NCBI GenBank assembly: GCA_031276775.1
Contig: JAISML010000143.1
Span: 1-7,475, forward strand
Direction of reading: 5' to 3'
From: Eubacteriales Family XIII. Incertae Sedis bacterium
GTDB lineage: Bacteria; Bacillota; Clostridia; Peptostreptococcales; Anaerovoracaceae
Length of the DNA stretch: 7,475 nucleotides
The notes under the pieces were generated by a model that was not told where the DNA came from, ran no database searches, and saw only the letters and a list, made by a program, of their open reading frames with translations. Positions 4,247-7,475 of this stretch are shown here, one piece after another; position 1 is the first letter of the stretch; each line of letters begins with the position of its first letter. The position numbers were made by a program, and so were the translations under genes.

Positions 4247-7200
4247 TTACCGCTCGATCTCTTCCATGACAAAGGCCTCTATGATATCGCCCTCTTTGAT
4301 GTCATTGTAATTTTCAATGCCGATGCCGCACTCATATCCGGCAGCCACTTCCCGCACATCGTCCTTGAATCGTCGCAAAGATGATATTTTCCCTTCATGT
4401 ACCACGATGCCGTCACGGACAACGCGCACGTCCGCGTTCCGCTGCACCTTGCCTTCCAGAACGTATGAACCGCCGATGACGCCCGCGCCGGGGACTTTGA
4501 ACAATTCCCGGATCTCCACTTTCCCCAGTACAACTTCCCGAAATTCCGGGTCGAGCATGCCTTTCAGGGCGGCATCCACGTCCGCTATGGCGTCATAGAT
4601 CACACGATAGGTGCGAATCTCGACATTTTCCCGATCGGCAAGGGAGGTGACCGCAGAGCCGGGTCGCACGTTGAAACCGATGATCACCGCATGGGCGGTA
4701 TTCGCAAGCATGACGTCGGATTCCGTGACGGCGCCGACGCCCGTGTGAATGATGCGAACCTTAACCTGCCCGTTGCTCAACTTTTCGAGTGAGGCGGTCA
4801 GCGCACCCACCGAACCTTGCACATCACCTTTGATGATGATATTCAGTTCCTTGATCTCGTTTGCGCTGATCCGGCTGAACAGGGTTTCCAAACTCGCGCC
4901 GGAAGTCCTAGCCATGATTTCCTCGCGCTGTCTGACCCTGCGGCTTTCCGCGATGTCACGGGCTATCCTGTCCTCGCGCACGGCATTGAACTCGTCGCCT
5001 GCCTGCGGCACTTCGTTGAGCCCAATCACTTCCACCGCTCTCGCGGGTCCGGCTTTCTTGATGGTCTTGCCCTTGTAATCGGTCATGGCCCGTATCCTGC
5101 CGCTTGTGATTCCCGCCACGATGCTCATACCCGCCTCAATTGTTCCGTTGAGTACGAGGAGCGTCGCCACGGCGCCTTTTGTTTTGTCCAAACGGGCTTC
5201 GATAACCGTTCCGATCGCAAGCCGGTCGGGATTCGCCTTGAGCTCCAAAACCTCCGACTGCAGAAGGATCATTTCAAGCAGGTTGACGATCCCCTCTCCG
5301 GTCTTGGCGCTGACAGGCACGCAAATGGTGTCGCCGCCCCAATCCTCCACGAGAATGCCGTGATCGGCAAGCTCCTGCTTGACTTTGTCGGGATTGGCGC
5401 CGGGCTTGTCGATCTTGTTGATTGCCACGATCACAGGAACGCCCGCAGCCTTCGCGTGACTGATGGATTCGATCGTCTGGGGCATAACGCCGTCGTCGGC
5501 CGCCACCACGAGTACCGCGATATCCGTCACATGCGCCCCGCGCGCGCGCATCGCGGTAAAAGCCTCATGCCCCGGCGTATCCAAAAAGACGATCTTGGCG
5601 CCGTTTACGCGCACTTCCGACGCGCCGATATGTTGTGTGATGCCGCCCGCTTCCCCACCGGTGACATTGGTCTTTCGGATCGCGTCAAGCAAAGAAGTCT
5701 TGCCGTGATCCACATGCCCCATAACCGTGATAATGGGGGGTCTGGCAAGCAAATCCTCCTCTTTGTCCTCAAAGGTTTCCAAGCCCTCCTCCACGATTTC
5801 ACCCTCGTCGCTGGCAATAAAGATCGGGATCCCGAGTTCTTCGCTCAAAAGCTGAACGGTCGTTTCATCCAAATTTTGATTGACATTGGCCATAACGCCC
5901 AATTTCATGAGCGCCATAATGACTTCGGAATTGCTTTTCTCCACCTGTTCCGCAAATCCCGCCACAGTGATCGGCACGTTGAGTATCTTGGTTCCCGGCG
6001 CCAAATCATCGTAATTGATGACTTTGGCCGGTTCGGCTTTCTGCTGGGGCCGAGGCCGTGGTCTTGAGCGCACAGAACGTTTTTCGAGTAAATTCTCTTC
6101 CAAAATCGGACTCTTCCCGGAGCCTCGGAAACTCTCCGCCGCGCCGCGCTTCCGCTCAACCTTGCCGCCGTATTTTTTGTTCTTGTCGGCAAAACTTTCA
6201 CCGACTTTGCCTTTCTGCGGTTTCTTGTCCTTGCTCTTGGACACGGCCTGAGGGCGCTTGGGTTTGGACTCATCCTTGCGTTCGCCCCGCGCGCCGCCCG
6301 CTTTGGCTCCGGTTGCCTTGGTTCCGGAACTTTCCGCGCGTCGCCCCGCCGTACTTTTGGAAGTCTGCGCATTCCCCGGGGCGGCAGGTTTCACGTCCTC
6401 GGCGGCGGCAGGTTCCGCATCTGAGACAAGCGCCTTCCCGGGCATGTCTGCGGGAGCATTGATCGCCGCAGCCGCTTCGCCGCCGGGCGCTGCTTCCGCA
6501 GACGTCCCGGACACGCTTGCGGCGGATTCGCCGACCGCGCTTGCGGCGGACGGTTCGATTGCAGGCCGATCCGTGCGAACCACACTTTCCGAGGATGGTT
6601 TGACCGTATCGGAAAGCTGTTCGGCAGCGTTTGTGCCCGACGGCGCGGCTATGGCCGCGTCTTTCCCGGGCGCAAACTCCGCAACGTCCTTTGGCGGTTT
6701 TCTGTCCGTGCCGGAGGGTTTGTCGCCGTCCATATCCGTCCAAGCCACTTTTAACGCCGGCTTTTTCTTCCTGTGCTGCGGGTTTTCACGCCGCGCAGGC
6801 TGCGCCTTTTGATCCGCGCCACCGTCGCGCCCGTCCGCAGACGAGGTTCTTTCACTCCCATCCTCGGGTTGTTTCGCTCTCACTTCGGCTTCCAATTCCT
6901 CCCGCGATATGCGTTTGGGAACCACCTGTGCCGCAGGAATCCGAATCGGAACCGTTCCTTCCGCGGAAGCGGACGTACGACCCGTCTGCGTTGCCGCCGC
7001 CGGCTTTGGATTCGCGCGCGGTTCTCTCCCGGTCGGCTTCGTTGCGGCATCCGTTCCCTCTGCTGCATTTGCCGTCCCGGAAGTGATCGGGGTCTTTCTC
7101 GCGAATGGGAATTCGGTTGCGCTTTCCTTCAAACCCGATGCGCTTTCGACGCCCCGTACGCTCTCCTGCACCTTGTTCTTCGGTTGTCTGATCGGCGGTT

Positions 7201-7447
7201 TGATGTTCGCTCTTTTCGTAACGCGGACCACCTCGTCTTTTTTTTCCGCATTTCGGGCTTTTGGCGTGACCTTGACGATCTTGGTTTCCGCCCCGCCGCC
7301 GTGCGCGAGAACGTTCCTGAGCGCCGATGCACTGTCGTCCGAAAGACCCGACTTGGCATTGGGGACTTCAATGCCCATGGCTTTCGCTTTCGCAAGCACA
7401 TCCTTGTCCGGTACGCCCAATTCTTTCGCCAGTTCCTGTATATTCAT
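4247..7447 (-). CDS. infB: Translation initiation factor IF-2, long-linker form
   Basis: IF-2 is the GTPase that places initiator fMet-tRNA on the 30S subunit and promotes subunit joining. At 1066 aa it is long; B. subtilis IF-2 is about 716 aa. Residues 1-48 form an IF2_N helical domain (MNIQELAKELGVPDKDVLAK). About 50-470 is a low-complexity Ala/Pro/Lys/Glu/Ser linker ending in a very basic part with RSRPRPRPQQK. A second IF2_N domain lies near 485-540. The G domain has G1 GHVDHGKT (577-584), G2 in GGITQHIGA (601-609), G3 DTPGH (623-627), G4 NKID (677-680) and G5 SAK (713-715). Domains II-IV follow to 1066. The ATG is set by a strong Shine-Dalgarno. Just upstream, a TAG (complement at 7460-7462) could end the preceding operon gene, but only five codons of it are in the window. 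Confidence 0.98.
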   Translation of the reverse strand: MNIQELAKELGVPDKDVLAKAKAMGIEVPNAKSGLSDDSASALRNVLAHGGGAETKIVKVTPKARNAEKKDEVVRVTKRANIKPPIRQPKNKVQESVRGVESASGLKESATEFPFARKTPITSGTANAAEGTDAATKPTGREPRANPKPAAATQTGRTSASAEGTVPIRIPAAQVVPKRISREELEAEVRAKQPEDGSERTSSADGRDGGADQKAQPARRENPQHRKKKPALKVAWTDMDGDKPSGTDRKPPKDVAEFAPGKDAAIAAPSGTNAAEQLSDTVKPSSESVVRTDRPAIEPSAASAVGESAASVSGTSAEAAPGGEAAAAINAPADMPGKALVSDAEPAAAEDVKPAAPGNAQTSKSTAGRRAESSGTKATGAKAGGARGERKDESKPKRPQAVSKSKDKKPQKGKVGESFADKNKKYGGKVERKRGAAESFRGSGKSPILEENLLEKRSVRSRPRPRPQQKAEPAKVINYDDLAPGTKILNVPITVAGFAEQVEKSNSEVIMALMKLGVMANVNQNLDETTVQLLSEELGIPIFIASDEGEIVEEGLETFEDKEEDLLARPPIITVMGHVDHGKTSLLDAIRKTNVTGGEAGGITQHIGASEVRVNGAKIVFLDTPGHEAFTAMRARGAHVTDIAVLVVAADDGVMPQTIESISHAKAAGVPVIVAINKIDKPGANPDKVKQELADHGILVEDWGGDTICVPVSAKTGEGIVNLLEMILLQSEVLELKANPDRLAIGTVIEARLDKTKGAVATLLVLNGTIEAGMSIVAGITSGRIRAMTDYKGKTIKKAGPARAVEVIGLNEVPQAGDEFNAVREDRIARDIAESRRVRQREEIMARTSGASLETLFSRISANEIKELNIIIKGDVQGSVGALTASLEKLSNGQVKVRIIHTGVGAVTESDVMLANTAHAVIIGFNVRPGSAVTSLADRENVEIRTYRVIYDAIADVDAALKGMLDPEFREVVLGKVEIRELFKVPGAGVIGGSYVLEGKVQRNADVRVVRDGIVVHEGKISSLRRFKDDVREVAAGYECGIGIENYNDIKEGDIIEAFVMEEIER
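6514..6550 (-). repeat. 24-nt period duplication inside the infB linker
   Basis: CGCTTGCGGCGGA occurs at 6514-6526 and again at 6538-6550, a period of 24 bases or eight codons. In the protein this gives SAASAVGE followed by SAASVSGT (about residues 300-315). Short in-frame duplication is a plausible way the linker grows. Confidence 0.6.
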
Positions 7448-7451
7448 CCGG

Positions 7452-7459
7452 TCACCTCC
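7452..7459 (-). promoter_or_regulatory. Strong ribosome binding site of infB
   Basis: The minus strand reads GGAGGTGA, followed by CCGG and the ATG at 7447, a near-perfect match to the 16S rRNA 3' end at good spacing. This is the only strong Shine-Dalgarno among the operon genes here; rbfA-nrnA, truB and ribF all have weak or no sites, which points to coupled translation downstream. Confidence 0.92.
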
Positions 7460-7475
7460 CTATCGCCGTTTCCCG

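Noticed and set aside
4246..4272. TTG at 4272 as the start of rbfA-nrnA
   Set aside because: It would overlap the end of infB and add nine residues of no family resemblance, whereas the ATG at 4245 gives the usual RbfA N-terminus one base after the infB stop.
4817..6067. 416-aa open frame on the plus strand
   Set aside because: It lies wholly antisense to the conserved G domain and domain II of infB, whose frame shows every expected motif. Long antisense frames are common opposite GC-rich conserved genes. The translation shows no recognisable domain, and I see no ribosome site for it.
7460..7475. Possible last codons (GKRR then TAG) of the gene before infB
   Set aside because: A conserved small gene usually precedes infB, but five codons cannot identify it, and any frame would show something similar.

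Overview
This window is a slice of a bacterial housekeeping chromosome in which every supported gene lies on the minus strand. The order infB, rbfA, nrnA, truB, ribF is the classic nusA-infB operon order of Bacillota. Together with the CCA-encoding tRNA genes and the IF2 architecture, it suggests a moderately GC-rich Bacillota (Clostridia-like) organism. That placement is inference from gene order, not from a search.

Layout in transcription order (right to left): a strong Shine-Dalgarno and infB with a very long linker (7447-4247). One base later comes a single reading frame that fuses RbfA to an NrnA-type DHH phosphoesterase (4245-2809). Then follow truB (2742-1750), ribF (1639-695) and an intrinsic-terminator-like hairpin (637-607). 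A strong sigmaA-type promoter with an extended -10 and an A/T-rich upstream element (571-523) then drives a separate tRNA operon: tRNA-Asn(GTT), tRNA-Val(TAC), a damaged tRNA-Asp(GTC), tRNA-Thr(TGT). The rpsO gene that often follows ribF in this phylum is not there.

The protein genes form one functional set. IF2 starts translation, RbfA matures the 30S subunit, NrnA degrades nano-RNAs and pAp, TruB makes pseudouridine 55 in tRNA, and RibF makes FMN and FAD. The tRNA operon adds substrates for TruB, including one whose T-loop appears to be a base short.

I found no mobile element, CRISPR array, defence system or biosynthetic cluster. The observations most worth a second look are: the RbfA-NrnA fusion; a tRNA-Asp with changes at several near-invariant positions, enclosed with tRNA-Val by an 11-bp inverted repeat; and a 15-codon mini-ORF whose stop overlaps the ribF start, with a similar but weaker arrangement at truB. 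None of these amounts to a demonstrated new system.
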